The notes: a model not told the origin generated them from the sequence alone. A stretch of 59,821 nucleotides of DNA from an uncultured Adlercreutzia sp. (GCF_958431955.1 NZ_CAUASN010000017.1:1-59821); one strand, 5' to 3'; positions 24,397-32,807 are shown, numbered from the stretch's first letter. Translations and numbers: made by a program.

Positions 24397-24893
24397 GGGG
24401 CCTCCTTCAGGTACGGAATCCAGCTGCCAAGCGCTCCTTGGGCCCGGCGTTCAGTTTGCCCATAGTGTACGCCATCCCGCAGCCCCTTGCGTCCAACCCG
24501 CCCGAATCTGGCAAGTTTTCCTCGTTTTCCAACGACCGAAGCGCCCCGAAGCCTGAAATAGGGCAGCCGAGATCCCCGAAGCGGTGCATTCCCCCTCTTG
24601 ATGGCGCCACGGCGGCCCATCTTCCGATTTATATGTTGGAAATCGCAGAAAACTTGCCGAATTCGGCAGCCCCAACCGCACGCGACCGCGAGCACCCCTT
24701 CGCAGGCGGCACTTCGCCCTCGCCGGCCCTCGGCCCCAACCGCACTCGCCGCGGGCGCTCGCCCAGAAAGCCAACGAACACGCAACGGGTCATCAATAGC
24801 GCGTCATCAGTCGGAGCCGCGCGGTAAAGACGGGGTCGGGGCGGCCTATGATAACCGTCAGGTTTGTTCACCACCCTTGAAGGGAGATGCACC
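24397..24893. other. Intergenic region between divergent ftsY and LEA-like gene
   Basis: About 500 bp without a supported gene. It contains the long inverted repeat described separately (24502-24666) and must hold both divergent promoters. A possible plus-strand -10 TATGAT lies near 24847. Several short open frames cross the region on the minus strand but have no ribosome binding site or family similarity. Confidence 0.5.
24502..24666. repeat. Long imperfect inverted repeat, 32-bp arms
   Basis: The left arm 24502-24533 and the reverse complement of the right arm 24635-24666 agree at 27 of 32 positions. The shared core is GTTGGAAA then GAAAACTTGCC then ATTCGG. The arms are separated by 101 bp. 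It lies between ftsY and the LEA-like gene and resembles an intergenic palindromic or MITE-like element. Confidence 0.7.
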
Positions 24894-25172
24894 ATGAGCT
24901 TTATCGATAAGATGAAAGATGCCGGCGAGGACATCAAGGACGCGTTCGCCGAGGGAGCCCACGATCTGGCCGAGAAGGCGGGAGATCTGAAGGACGCCGC
25001 CGCCGACAAGGCCGGCGACATCAAGGACGCCGTCGTGGACAAGGCGGGCGACATCAAGGATGCGGCCGCCGACAAGGCCGAGGATCTGAAGCAGGCTGCC
25101 AGCGACGCGGCCGACAAGGCCAAGGACGCCGCTGCCGATGCCGCCGACAAGGCGAAGGACGCCGCGAAGTAG
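24894..25172 (+). CDS. Small LEA/YtxH-like protein with 11-residue repeats
   Basis: 92 residues, highly charged and helical. After MSFIDKMKDAGEDIKDAF the protein consists of 11-mer units of the type DKAGDIKDAAA (variants DKAGDLKDAAA, DKAGDIKDAVV, DKAEDLKQAAS, DAADKAKDAAA). Such 11-mer repeats are typical of late-embryogenesis-abundant (LEA group 3) and CsbD/YtxH-type stress proteins that form amphipathic helices and protect membranes or proteins. Some similar small proteins are annotated as MT0933-like antitoxins. The ATG has GGGAG upstream, and a strong terminator follows, so it is a single-gene unit on the plus strand. No signal peptide is present. Confidence 0.75.
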   Translation: MSFIDKMKDAGEDIKDAFAEGAHDLAEKAGDLKDAAADKAGDIKDAVVDKAGDIKDAAADKAEDLKQAASDAADKAKDAAADAADKAKDAAK

Positions 25173-25210
25173 ACGCGCCACACCCGCAGGGAACCTCCAA
25201 CCCCGCAAAC

Positions 25211-25250
25211 AAGGCCCCGAGACTTGGCGATTGCCGAGCCCCGGGGCCTT
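25211..25250 (+). terminator. Rho-independent terminator after the LEA-like gene
   Basis: AAGGCCCC and GGGGCCTT arms bracket an inner TTGGC/GCCGA stem, followed by CTCTTCT. It lies about 40 bp past the stop codon. Confidence 0.75.
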
Positions 25251-25392
25251 CTCTTCTGGTAGCATGGCGAAGTTGAACTCTTGCCGGGCGCCCCCCACAG
25301 GCGCGCCCGGCCCGCCAAACCCGCGCCGGCACCCGCGCCGCCGGCCCCGACAGCAGCCGCCCGAAGCGGCCGCCCGTCCCCGAAGGAGACCC

Positions 25393-26775
25393 ATGGAACG
25401 CGAGCGATTCGGCAGCCGCCTCGGCTTCATCCTCATCTCGGCCGGCTGCGCCATTGGCCTCGGCAACGTATGGCGCTTCCCCTACATCACCGGCGAGTAC
25501 GGCGGCGCGGCGTTCCTCGTGCTCTACCTCATCTTCCTCGTGGTGCTGGGACTGCCCATCCTCGTCATGGAGTTCGCCGTGGGCCGCGGCTCGCAGCGCT
25601 CCATCGCCCGGGCCTTCAACGTGCTGGAACCGGCCGGCACCCACTGGCACAAGTACAAGTGGGTAGGCGGCGCGGGCTGCTATCTGCTCATGATGTTCTA
25701 CACCACCGTGGCCGGCTGGATGCTCGCCTACGTGCCGAAGATGGCATCGGGCCAGCTCGCCGGCGCCGACGCCGCGGGCACCCAGGCCGTCTTCGACGCC
25801 ATGCTCGCCAACCCCGTGGAAGTGGTGTTCTGGATGGTGCTCGTGTGCGTGATCGCCATCCTCATCTGCTCCCTGGGCGTGCAGAAGGGCGTCGAGCGCG
25901 TCACGAAGGTGATGATGCTCGCGCTTCTGGCTATCCTCGGCGTGCTCGTGGTGCGCGCGCTCACCCTGCCCGGTGCCGCGGACGGCGCGGCCTTCTACCT
26001 GCTGCCCGACTTCTCGAAGATCTTCGCCACCCCCGACACCTTCTTCGAGGCGGCCTACGCGGCCATGGGCCAGGCGTTCTTCACGCTTTCCATCGGCATG
26101 GGGTCGATGACCATCTTCGGCAGCTACATCGACAAGCACCGCTCGCTCATGGGCGAGGCGGCCACCATCGGCGCGCTCGACACCGGCGTGGCGCTGGCCA
26201 CCGGGCTCATCATCTTCCCCGCCTGCTTCGCCTTCGGCGTGGCGCCCGATGCGGGCCCAGGGCTCGTGTTCATCACGCTGCCGAGCGTCTTCGAGCAGAT
26301 GTGGCTCGGGCAAGTATGGGGCACGCTGTTCTTCGTGTTCATGAGCTTCGCGGCGCTCTCCACGGTCATCGCCGTGTTCGAGGGCATCCTGCGCTTCTCC
26401 ATGGACCAGTGGGGTTGGTCGCGCAAGCGGGCGACCGTGGTGAACCTCATCGCCATCCCGCTGCTCTCCCTGCCCTGCGCGCTCGGCTTCAACGTGCTCT
26501 CGGACGTGGTCATGCCCGGCGTGGGCGACATCCAGACCATCGAGGACTTCCTCGTGTCCAGCAACATCATGCCCTTGGGGTCGCTCGTCTACGTGCTGTT
26601 CTGCGTGAGCCGCCACGGCTGGGGATGGAAGAACTTCCTCGCCGAGGCCAACGAGGGCACGGGGCTCAAGTTCCCCGCGTGGCTGCGCCCCTGGATGCGC
26701 TTCGGCGTGCCGGTGCTCGTGGTCATCATCCTCATCATGGGCTGGCTGCCCATCGTCACCTCCTGGCTGGCGTAG
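25393..26775 (+). CDS. Neurotransmitter:sodium symporter (NSS) family transporter
   Basis: 460 residues and about 11-12 membrane helices. The first helix carries the NSS signature AIGLGNVWRFPYITGEYGG, including the unwound region that binds substrate and Na+. Other family segments are LVLYLIFLVVLGLPILVMEFAVGR, FFTLSIGMGSMTIFGSYI and the helix-8 region FAALSTVIAVFEGI. Bacterial NSS proteins import amino acids (Leu, Trp, Tyr, Met) with sodium. The exact substrate cannot be read from sequence. The ATG has GAAGGAGA upstream. The flanking genes are unrelated. Confidence 0.92.
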   Translation: MERERFGSRLGFILISAGCAIGLGNVWRFPYITGEYGGAAFLVLYLIFLVVLGLPILVMEFAVGRGSQRSIARAFNVLEPAGTHWHKYKWVGGAGCYLLMMFYTTVAGWMLAYVPKMASGQLAGADAAGTQAVFDAMLANPVEVVFWMVLVCVIAILICSLGVQKGVERVTKVMMLALLAILGVLVVRALTLPGAADGAAFYLLPDFSKIFATPDTFFEAAYAAMGQAFFTLSIGMGSMTIFGSYIDKHRSLMGEAATIGALDTGVALATGLIIFPACFAFGVAPDAGPGLVFITLPSVFEQMWLGQVWGTLFFVFMSFAALSTVIAVFEGILRFSMDQWGWSRKRATVVNLIAIPLLSLPCALGFNVLSDVVMPGVGDIQTIEDFLVSSNIMPLGSLVYVLFCVSRHGWGWKNFLAEANEGTGLKFPAWLRPWMRFGVPVLVVIILIMGWLPIVTSWLA

Positions 26776-26870
26776 CCGGCACCTCCCCCTTCCCTCGCGC
26801 GCCTGCGGGGCCGGGGGCTTTCCGCAGCCGGCCTCGGGCCCATTTCACGTCATACGCGGGAAATTGAACG

Positions 26871-27647
26871 CTAGCGAATGCGGGCGGAGTGGGTGTACAC
26901 GTTGAACTTGCCGTTCTTGGCGAACCCGATGAGGGTGACCCCGTGCTCGCAGGCCAGCTGGATGGAGAGGTTGGTGGGAGCGCCGGGCGAGATGACCACG
27001 GGAAACCCGATGCGGATGGCCCGGGCGATGATCTCGCAGGGCACGCGCCCCGAGAACAGAAGAATCTTGTCGGATGCGTCGGCTTCGTTCATCACGCACC
27101 ATCCGGCCAGCTTATCCAGGGCGTTATGGCGCCCGATGTCCTCGAACCAGGCCACAAGGCCGCCGTCGCGGTCCACCATCACGGCGCTGTGCACGCCGCC
27201 CGTGCGGTGGAACAGCTTCGATCCGCCCTCCAGGTACTCGATGCGCGCGGACACCTCCTGCGCCGTGAGCATGGGGGCAACCTCGCGGGACGCGGAGGCC
27301 GCCGGGCACAGCACGCGGTCGACCACCGAGCCGGCCGCCCGGGCATCGGCCGTCGTTTCCACCGTCACCGTGCCCGCCTCCTCGTCCACCTCGAGGCGCC
27401 GCACCTGATCGGCGCGGTCGATGCGCCCCGACGTGAACAGGCCGCCCACCACCAGCTCGCGCACGTTCCAGGGCGAGCAGGTCATATCGCGCAGGGGACG
27501 GCCGTTCAAGATCACGAGGTAGACCACTTCCTCGATCACGGAATCGAGTCTCAGCGAGCTCTCGTCCCGGTCGAAGCGGCAAATGAGCCCATGGGTGAAC
27601 GAGGCCTGCCCTCGCCCGTCCCGCGCCTTGTCCGACACCGTCGCCAC
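26871..27647 (-). CDS. fdhD: Formate dehydrogenase accessory sulfurtransferase FdhD
   Basis: 258 residues. FdhD transfers sulfur from a cysteine desulfurase to the Mo-bis-MGD cofactor of formate dehydrogenase-type enzymes. Family motifs are RTGGVHSA, FEDIGRHNALDKLAG, SGRVPCEIIARAIRIGFPVV, SPGAPTNLSIQLA and GFAKNGKFNVYTH. The region that normally has a Cys-x2-Cys loop here reads VLCPAASAS, with a single Cys (114). The start is GTG at 27647 behind GGAAGGAACGAC. It follows a molybdoenzyme operon in the same orientation but behind a terminator, so it is probably expressed separately or by read-through. Confidence 0.92.
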   Translation of the reverse strand: MATVSDKARDGRGQASFTHGLICRFDRDESSLRLDSVIEEVVYLVILNGRPLRDMTCSPWNVRELVVGGLFTSGRIDRADQVRRLEVDEEAGTVTVETTADARAAGSVVDRVLCPAASASREVAPMLTAQEVSARIEYLEGGSKLFHRTGGVHSAVMVDRDGGLVAWFEDIGRHNALDKLAGWCVMNEADASDKILLFSGRVPCEIIARAIRIGFPVVISPGAPTNLSIQLACEHGVTLIGFAKNGKFNVYTHSARIR

Positions 27648-27737
27648 GTCGTTCCTTCCGTCGTCGTTTCCGCAGCATTATACCTCCCCCTCGCCGGCCC
27701 CTCACCGCATCGGCACGCCCCACGTCCCCTCCAAAAG

Positions 27738-27769
27738 AAAACGGCGGCCTGGGAGGAAGGCCGCCGTTT
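27738..27769 (-). terminator. Rho-independent terminator of the molybdoenzyme operon
   Basis: AAACGGCGGCC and GGCCGCCGTTT pair over 11 bp with a 9-base loop. On the minus strand they are followed by TTTTCTTTTGG. It lies 27 bp past the FeS subunit stop. Confidence 0.85.
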
Positions 27770-27796
27770 CGCAGGAGAGGGCCGTGAGGTGCGCCG

Positions 27797-28405
27797 CTAC
27801 TCGTTCACGCGGTTGGGCAGATACCACACCGAGGGGCCCGTGCCCTCTTCGGGCAGAAGCTGGTAGCCATCGGCGGCTTCGGCCTGGGAGCGAATATCCT
27901 CAAGCTCGCCGAACAGGCGCGCCTCGGCCGGACAGGCCGCCACGCAGGCCTGGCTGCGGCCGGCGCCCTCGTCGACGCGGTCGGCGCAGAAGGTGCACTT
28001 GTCCACCGTGCCCTTGGGCATGGTCGGGTACATGACCTCCTCGTACTCGTTCAGCGTATCGCCGAAATACCCCCGCTCGTCCTCGCGGTAGTAGCGGGCG
28101 CCGTAGGGGCAGGCGTTCATGCACGTCTTGCACCCGATGCAGTCGTCCTTGTTCACGGACACGATGCCGTCCTCGCGCTTGAACGACGCGCCGGTGGGGC
28201 ATACCTCCACGCAGGGCGCGGTCTCGCAGTGCATGCACAGCATCGGCACCGCGGTCAGGCGCGTGTCCGGATACGTGCCCTCCACCTCGCGCTCCACATG
28301 GGAGCGGGTCACGCCGGGCGGGGTGCCGTGGGCCTCTTTGCAGGCGGTGGCGCAGGCATGGCAGCCGATGCACTTCTTCAAGTCAATGAGCATTCCGTAG
28401 GTCAT
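27797..28405 (-). CDS. 4Fe-4S electron-transfer subunit of a molybdoenzyme (DmsB/PsrB/NrfC type)
   Basis: 202 residues with four cysteine clusters: CIGCHACATAC (from Cys12), CMHCETAPCVEVCP, CIGCKTCMNACP and CTFCADRVDEG with ACVAACP. This is the classic DmsB-like layout that carries four [4Fe-4S] centres from the membrane quinol subunit to the catalytic subunit. It has no Tat signal of its own, so it would be exported together with the Tat-signal catalytic subunit. It starts 13 bp after that gene, and the operon ends at the following terminator. The matching NrfD-type membrane subunit is 4 kb upstream (32808). Confidence 0.95.
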   Translation of the reverse strand: MTYGMLIDLKKCIGCHACATACKEAHGTPPGVTRSHVEREVEGTYPDTRLTAVPMLCMHCETAPCVEVCPTGASFKREDGIVSVNKDDCIGCKTCMNACPYGARYYREDERGYFGDTLNEYEEVMYPTMPKGTVDKCTFCADRVDEGAGRSQACVAACPAEARLFGELEDIRSQAEAADGYQLLPEEGTGPSVWYLPNRVNE

Positions 28406-28418
28406 AGCTCATCCCCTC

Positions 28419-31151
28419 CTAGGAAATCTTCTCGATCTTAACGCGAACGGTCTGGTCGAGGGCCGAACAGATGTGGTCCAGGCGCTTGGGATCCTGCCCG
28501 GGAACCAAGTGCGAGATGGCCGTGCCCTTGCCCTTGATGGCGGGCTGGAACTCGGAGGCGGATCCCCACGTGCCGGCGATAACCGACAGGCAGGAAGGAT
28601 GGATCTTCTCCGACGTGGCGACAATGCCCTCGACGAAGGAGTCGTGCTGGCTCGTCAGGCGCACGGCGTCCCCATCGGCCAGTCCCTTGGCCCGGGCGGT
28701 CTCCGCGTTCATCTCGATGGCGTAGGCGTAGGGATTCGCGCCGTTGATCTCGTCGATATAGGGATTCTCGAGCGCCCACGAGTCGGTGTTGATGGCATCG
28801 GTGTAGTAGATGGGGAACAGGTCGTAGGCCGGATCCTCCGCCTCCCATTCCACCGCGGGCTTCCAGTCGGGGAAGGGCTGGTAGTCGTCGGTTTCCCAGT
28901 AAATGCCGAGCTCCTTCACCGATGCCTCGATCTTCTCCTTGGCCTCGAACATGAAATCCCAGTACAGCGGTACTTTGCCGGGAGCGTCGTTGGCCCAGAT
29001 GTACATCTCGTCCACATCGCGCGGATGGGTGTAGACGCCATGCTCCTTCAGCCACGCGTAGTCGCATTGGTCGTCGAGCACGCTGCGGGTGACGGAATCG
29101 GCGAAGGCCTCGATATCGAGCTTCTGATCGGCGGGAATGGCGAACTCGGGCTTCACGCGGTACACCGTGTTCAGAAGGCCGACGTACGCCTCGTTCATGC
29201 CCTTGCGGTCGGCCAGCTCGGCGAAGATCTCGAAGATGGACATGATGCCGTCCTTGGGCTCCACCACCTTCTGCCACACCGGATAGGCCCACGGGATATC
29301 GATGCCGCCGATGACGCGGTGGTTGAGGAAGAAGTGCGGCATCGGATCGATGCGCTCCAGGTAGCTGGCCTCAGGCAGGAACAGGTCGTAGAAGTAGGAG
29401 GAGTCGTTCAAGAACAAATCCACGCCGATAACGTAGTCGAAGTCCTTGAACACCTTGATCTGCTCGTCGTGGTTGCCCCACCACTTGATCGGGTTGCACC
29501 CGTAGGCGAACATCACCTTCACCGGCTGGGTGTGGTACAGATCGGGATTCGCCTGAGCGATGTTGTAGAAGTGCGCGTCCTCGCCGATGGGCTGCAGGGC
29601 GAGCATGGACATGTCCTTGGGCGCGTAGTCGCCGTTGCGCACCTTCTCGTAGTAGGAGTGCGGGTAGGCCAGCATCAGCGAGACGTCGTTGATGAAGCCG
29701 TCCTCCTCCCAAATGCTCGGGCGCCACTGCACCGAGGGCTCGGGCGCGTCCGTCCAGCCGTTGCAGGCCGGATCGAAGCCGACAAGGCCGCCGACGGAGT
29801 TCGTCGCCCCGATAAGCGTATTCAGCGAGATGACCGACCAGCATGCGTGGAAGGCGTGCTTGTGGCGCGTGAGCCCCGAGAACAGGTCGACGCAGGCGGG
29901 GCGGTACGGCAGCGTCACGCCGTCGATCTCGATGGTCTCGCCGATGCAAGCCGCCTCGCCGAGCTCCTTGGCCACCTGGCGAATGGTGTCGGCGGGCACC
30001 GAGGTGATGGGCTCCTGGAACTCGGGGGTGTACTTCTTCAGGTGCTCCTTGTACAGCGAGAAGCCCGTCGTGCACGACTCGCCGTCCACGGTGAAGGTGC
30101 CTTCCAGCTGCGGGTCGGCGCACTCGTCATAGGGCTTCGCCTTGCCGTCGGCATCCATGTAGAGGGCCTTGTTCGAGCCCTTGTCGCGCAGGATGCGCTG
30201 GGTCTTGTCGCTCACGAGCGCCGGGCCGTTGGTGCGCTGGGTCAGGAACTCGCGGTCGATGAGATCGAGCTCGTGCACGAGCACATAGGCCATGGACAGC
30301 GCCGCGGCCGCATCGGTGCTCGGCGCGATGGGCACCCACTTGTCGGCCTGCTCGCCGGAGGCGCTCATGTGGGGGTCGAAGCTGACCAGGCGCAGCCCCT
30401 CGGCGCGACGCTGGGCGAACAGACCGGCCGTCATATTGAAGCCGTGGCGCGTGGCCGTGCCGGCATTGGTGCCGAACTGGACGATGTAGTTGCAGTACTT
30501 GTAGTCGGGCATGGCGTTGCCGGCGCCCGTGTAGATGTAGCTGACCTGGTGCACGCCGGTGCCGCACAAGTCGGCGATGGCGTTACCCGGCTCGTAGGCG
30601 CCGTACAGGGCGCCCAGGGCCATGCCCTTCACCAGACTGCCCGCCTGGCTCGCCACCATAGAGGCACTGCCGATAGCTCCGGGATACTCGGCCGCCGCGG
30701 CCGTCAGCTTCTCGTCCATGATCTGGAGCGCCTCGTCCCAGCTGATCTCCTGCCAGCCCGGATCGATGCCGATGCCCTTCTCGGGATTCGTGCGCTTCAT
30801 GGGCTTCGTGATGCGGTTGGGATCGTAGAGCTGCATGATGCCCGCCGCGCCCTTGCCGCAGATATGCCCGTTGCCGATAGGGCTGTCCGGGTTGCCCGTC
30901 AGCTCGACGACCACGCCGTCGATCACATGGGCCTTGATGGAGCAGTTGCAGAAGCACATGTTGCAGCAGGTGGGAATCCACTCCCCCGCATTCGGATCGT
31001 AGGCCGTCTTCTCCGGCGAGGTGCTCGCCAGCTCGACCTCCCCCTTCTCCGCCGTTCCCGCCGCGCAGCCCGTAAGCCCCAGGCTCACTGCCGCCGCGCC
31101 GGCTCCTGCCACGAACCCTCGACGGCTGATATTCAGACCGCTCTCGCTCAT
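28419..31151 (-). CDS. Tat-exported molybdopterin oxidoreductase, catalytic subunit (DMSO reductase superfamily)
   Basis: 910 residues. A twin-arginine signal (ISRRGFVAG, from residue 8) with a lipobox-like GLTGC precedes the mature protein. A [4Fe-4S] site is formed by Cys63-x2-Cys66-x3-Cys70-x27-Cys98, with GHICGKG after it. The likely molybdenum ligand is Cys196 in ADLCGTGVHQ. Cys ligation fits the Psr/Phs/Nap branch rather than true DMSO reductases. Later segments include AYGCNPIKWWGNH and the C-terminal cofactor domain (NAETARAKGLADGDAVRL). The substrate is unknown; related Eggerthellaceae enzymes act on sulfur compounds, arsenate or catechols. The start has AAGGGGGT upstream. Confidence 0.93.
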   Translation of the reverse strand: MSESGLNISRRGFVAGAGAAAVSLGLTGCAAGTAEKGEVELASTSPEKTAYDPNAGEWIPTCCNMCFCNCSIKAHVIDGVVVELTGNPDSPIGNGHICGKGAAGIMQLYDPNRITKPMKRTNPEKGIGIDPGWQEISWDEALQIMDEKLTAAAAEYPGAIGSASMVASQAGSLVKGMALGALYGAYEPGNAIADLCGTGVHQVSYIYTGAGNAMPDYKYCNYIVQFGTNAGTATRHGFNMTAGLFAQRRAEGLRLVSFDPHMSASGEQADKWVPIAPSTDAAAALSMAYVLVHELDLIDREFLTQRTNGPALVSDKTQRILRDKGSNKALYMDADGKAKPYDECADPQLEGTFTVDGESCTTGFSLYKEHLKKYTPEFQEPITSVPADTIRQVAKELGEAACIGETIEIDGVTLPYRPACVDLFSGLTRHKHAFHACWSVISLNTLIGATNSVGGLVGFDPACNGWTDAPEPSVQWRPSIWEEDGFINDVSLMLAYPHSYYEKVRNGDYAPKDMSMLALQPIGEDAHFYNIAQANPDLYHTQPVKVMFAYGCNPIKWWGNHDEQIKVFKDFDYVIGVDLFLNDSSYFYDLFLPEASYLERIDPMPHFFLNHRVIGGIDIPWAYPVWQKVVEPKDGIMSIFEIFAELADRKGMNEAYVGLLNTVYRVKPEFAIPADQKLDIEAFADSVTRSVLDDQCDYAWLKEHGVYTHPRDVDEMYIWANDAPGKVPLYWDFMFEAKEKIEASVKELGIYWETDDYQPFPDWKPAVEWEAEDPAYDLFPIYYTDAINTDSWALENPYIDEINGANPYAYAIEMNAETARAKGLADGDAVRLTSQHDSFVEGIVATSEKIHPSCLSVIAGTWGSASEFQPAIKGKGTAISHLVPGQDPKRLDHICSALDQTVRVKIEKIS

Positions 31152-31225
31152 GGTGTACCCCCTTCTCGAATAAGGAGACTCCCCTGCCCTCTGCAGAGGA
31201 CATTCCCCTGGCATCTCGAAATGCC

Positions 31226-31258
31226 TATTGTCAGGGTACACTACTCTACTATGACAAT
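31226..31258 (-). promoter_or_regulatory. Putative GntR operator in the molybdoenzyme promoter
   Basis: ATTGTCA (31227-31233) and TGACAAT (31252-31258) form a 7-bp inverted repeat with an 18-base spacer, 76-107 bp before the catalytic-subunit start. Each half is the beginning of a longer sequence also found in front of the gntR gene: the minus strand of 31247-31258 reads ATTGTCATAGTA, identical to 32731-32742. A weak minus-strand promoter (TTGATT, 17 bp, TACCCT) overlaps it. Confidence 0.55.
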
Positions 31259-31266
31259 CAATCACT

Positions 31267-31294
31267 AGAACTATCCTATTTCAAGGATAGTTCT
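31267..31294 (-). terminator. Hairpin after the SPFH gene
   Basis: Perfect 10-bp arms AGAACTATCC and GGATAGTTCT with an 8-base loop lie 6 bp past the SPFH stop codon. The downstream minus strand AGTGATTGATTGTC is only partly T-rich, so it may be a weak terminator or an extra protein-binding site. Confidence 0.5.
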
Positions 31295-31299
31295 GCCCT

Positions 31300-32232
31300 T
31301 TACTTCAGGAAGCTGTCGATGTTGTTGAAGGCCTCGCCGAAGGCCGAGGGCGCAATGACGAGGCCGCCTTTCTCCTTCACCGATTCGTAGATGAGGTTCA
31401 TCGTGCGCAGCTGAAGCGCCTTGTCGTTCTGCTCGTAGACGGCGGCAGCCTCCACGAACATCTCGGAGATGTCCTTCTCGATTTCCGCCAACAGGAGGCG
31501 CGAGTTGCGCTCGCGCTCGGCCTGGGCCTCTTTGGACAGCGCGTCCTGCAAATCCGACGGCACCGCGATATCGCGTATCTCCACCGATATCACGGTAATG
31601 CCCCAGGTACGCGTCTTCTCCTCGAGAATTTCCTTCACCTCGTTGTCCAGCTGCTCGCGGCGCGTGGCCACCTCGGCCAGGTTGATGCGCCCCACGGCAT
31701 CGCGCAGGGCCGTCTGAGCCGCCCACCACACCGCCGACGAGTAGTCCTCCACTTCCACGCAGGCGTCTTTGGGATCCCACACCATCCAGAACAGCACCGC
31801 GTCTATCCCGAGGGGGACCAAGTCGGCCGTGAGCGCCTCCTCGGCGGAAAACGGCGTCGTGATCATGCGCTGGTCGACCCGGGCGGCCACCGACTCCGCA
31901 ATGGGAATAACCGTGTACAGCCCCGGGCCGCTGATGCGGCTGAACCGTCCCAAGCGCAGCACCACGACGCGCTCCCATTGGGGCGCGATCCGCACGGTGC
32001 TGGATGCCGCCAGCCCCACGACCATGCCGCCGATAAGCGCCATCGGCAGCGACACCTGCCACATCAGCAGGGCGAACAGGCCGCCCGCCGTAAGAAAGAG
32101 CGCCGTGGCGAACACATACACGCTGTTGCGCGAGGTCTTCTTCGCCGTTGGCGCCGCCATCGACCCGGCCAGAGCCGTGGCGCGGGCAGGAGCCTGGGTC
32201 GTCTCCTTCATCTGCTTGGCCTTGCTTCTCAC
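31300..32232 (-). CDS. SPFH/stomatin-prohibitin-like membrane protein
   Basis: 310 residues. Two adjacent hydrophobic segments (about 37-60 and 62-80) are followed by the SPFH (band 7) domain: APQWERVVVLRLGRFSRISGPGLY, VDQRMITTPF, DAVLFWMVWDP, ALRDAVGRINLAEVATRREQL and TWGITVISVEIRDIAVP, then a helical region rich in Glu/Ala. Family members build membrane scaffolds and often accompany proteases or stress systems. The GTG start is supported by GAGGGGGTAAG. It lies 25 bp after the gntR stop, so the two form an operon, sitting between the membrane and catalytic subunits of the oxidoreductase. Confidence 0.88.
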   Translation of the reverse strand: MRSKAKQMKETTQAPARATALAGSMAAPTAKKTSRNSVYVFATALFLTAGGLFALLMWQVSLPMALIGGMVVGLAASSTVRIAPQWERVVVLRLGRFSRISGPGLYTVIPIAESVAARVDQRMITTPFSAEEALTADLVPLGIDAVLFWMVWDPKDACVEVEDYSSAVWWAAQTALRDAVGRINLAEVATRREQLDNEVKEILEEKTRTWGITVISVEIRDIAVPSDLQDALSKEAQAERERNSRLLLAEIEKDISEMFVEAAAVYEQNDKALQLRTMNLIYESVKEKGGLVIAPSAFGEAFNNIDSFLK

Positions 32233-32257
32233 CCTTACCCCCTCGCTCGAGCGCGCC

Positions 32258-32707
32258 TTACGCCGCGCCGCCCAGCAGAATCAGCTGCTCGGACACTAAA
32301 TCGTGGATATCCTCGGCAGACATGCCCCGCGTGAGCGCCTGCTGCACGAAATCGATGGCGAGCGCCTCCACATCGCCGTCCACCGCCGAGAGCTTCACGC
32401 CCTTGAGGTCGGACACGTAGGTGCCCCGGCCGCGTTGCGTGTAAATGTAGCCGTCGCGCTCCAGATCCTGGTAGACCTTGTTGACCGTGTTGTAGTTCAC
32501 GCCCAGCCGCACCGACAGCTCGCGCACCGAGGGAAGGCGCTCCCCCCGCTCGAACTTGCCGACGGAAATGAGGTACACCAGGCGCTTGCGAATCTGAATC
32601 CAAATGGGAACGACGCTCTTCTCGTTGATCCGGAAGGCGCTCAGAGGCTCTGCCTCGGCCGCTTCCTCCGCAACCGCCACATCTTCGATTTGCTCCCGCA
32701 CGTCCAT
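32258..32707 (-). CDS. GntR-family transcriptional regulator, YtrA-type
   Basis: 149 residues. A single winged helix-turn-helix (about 33-100) carries GntR motifs: IWIQIRKRLVYLISVGKF, GERLPSVRELSVRLGVNYNT, VNKVYQDLERDGYIYTQRGRGTYV. The C-terminal part is only about 50 residues, with no ligand-binding FCD/UTRA domain, as in the YtrA subfamily that typically controls transporters or membrane proteins. The start codon has GAAGGGA upstream. A sequence overlapping its own promoter (32731-32742) is repeated in front of the molybdoenzyme gene, suggesting autoregulation and control of that operon. Confidence 0.9.
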   Translation of the reverse strand: MDVREQIEDVAVAEEAAEAEPLSAFRINEKSVVPIWIQIRKRLVYLISVGKFERGERLPSVRELSVRLGVNYNTVNKVYQDLERDGYIYTQRGRGTYVSDLKGVKLSAVDGDVEALAIDFVQQALTRGMSAEDIHDLVSEQLILLGGAA

Positions 32708-32728
32708 TCCGCGTCCCTTCTCTCAGTA

Positions 32729-32747
32729 ATATTGTCATAGTATCACA
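32729..32747 (-). promoter_or_regulatory. gntR promoter with candidate autoregulatory site
   Basis: ATTGTCATAGTA (32731-32742) lies 24-35 bp before the gntR start and is a pseudo-palindrome (TA.T.T.A.A.TA on the minus strand). It overlaps the extended -10 TGATACTAT on the minus strand. The same 12 bases occur in the molybdoenzyme promoter. Confidence 0.55.
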
Positions 32748-32807
32748 GAGAACGAGGACGGCAGGGCACATATCCCGCCACATCGGGAAAACCCACGGAG
32801 GCGCCGT

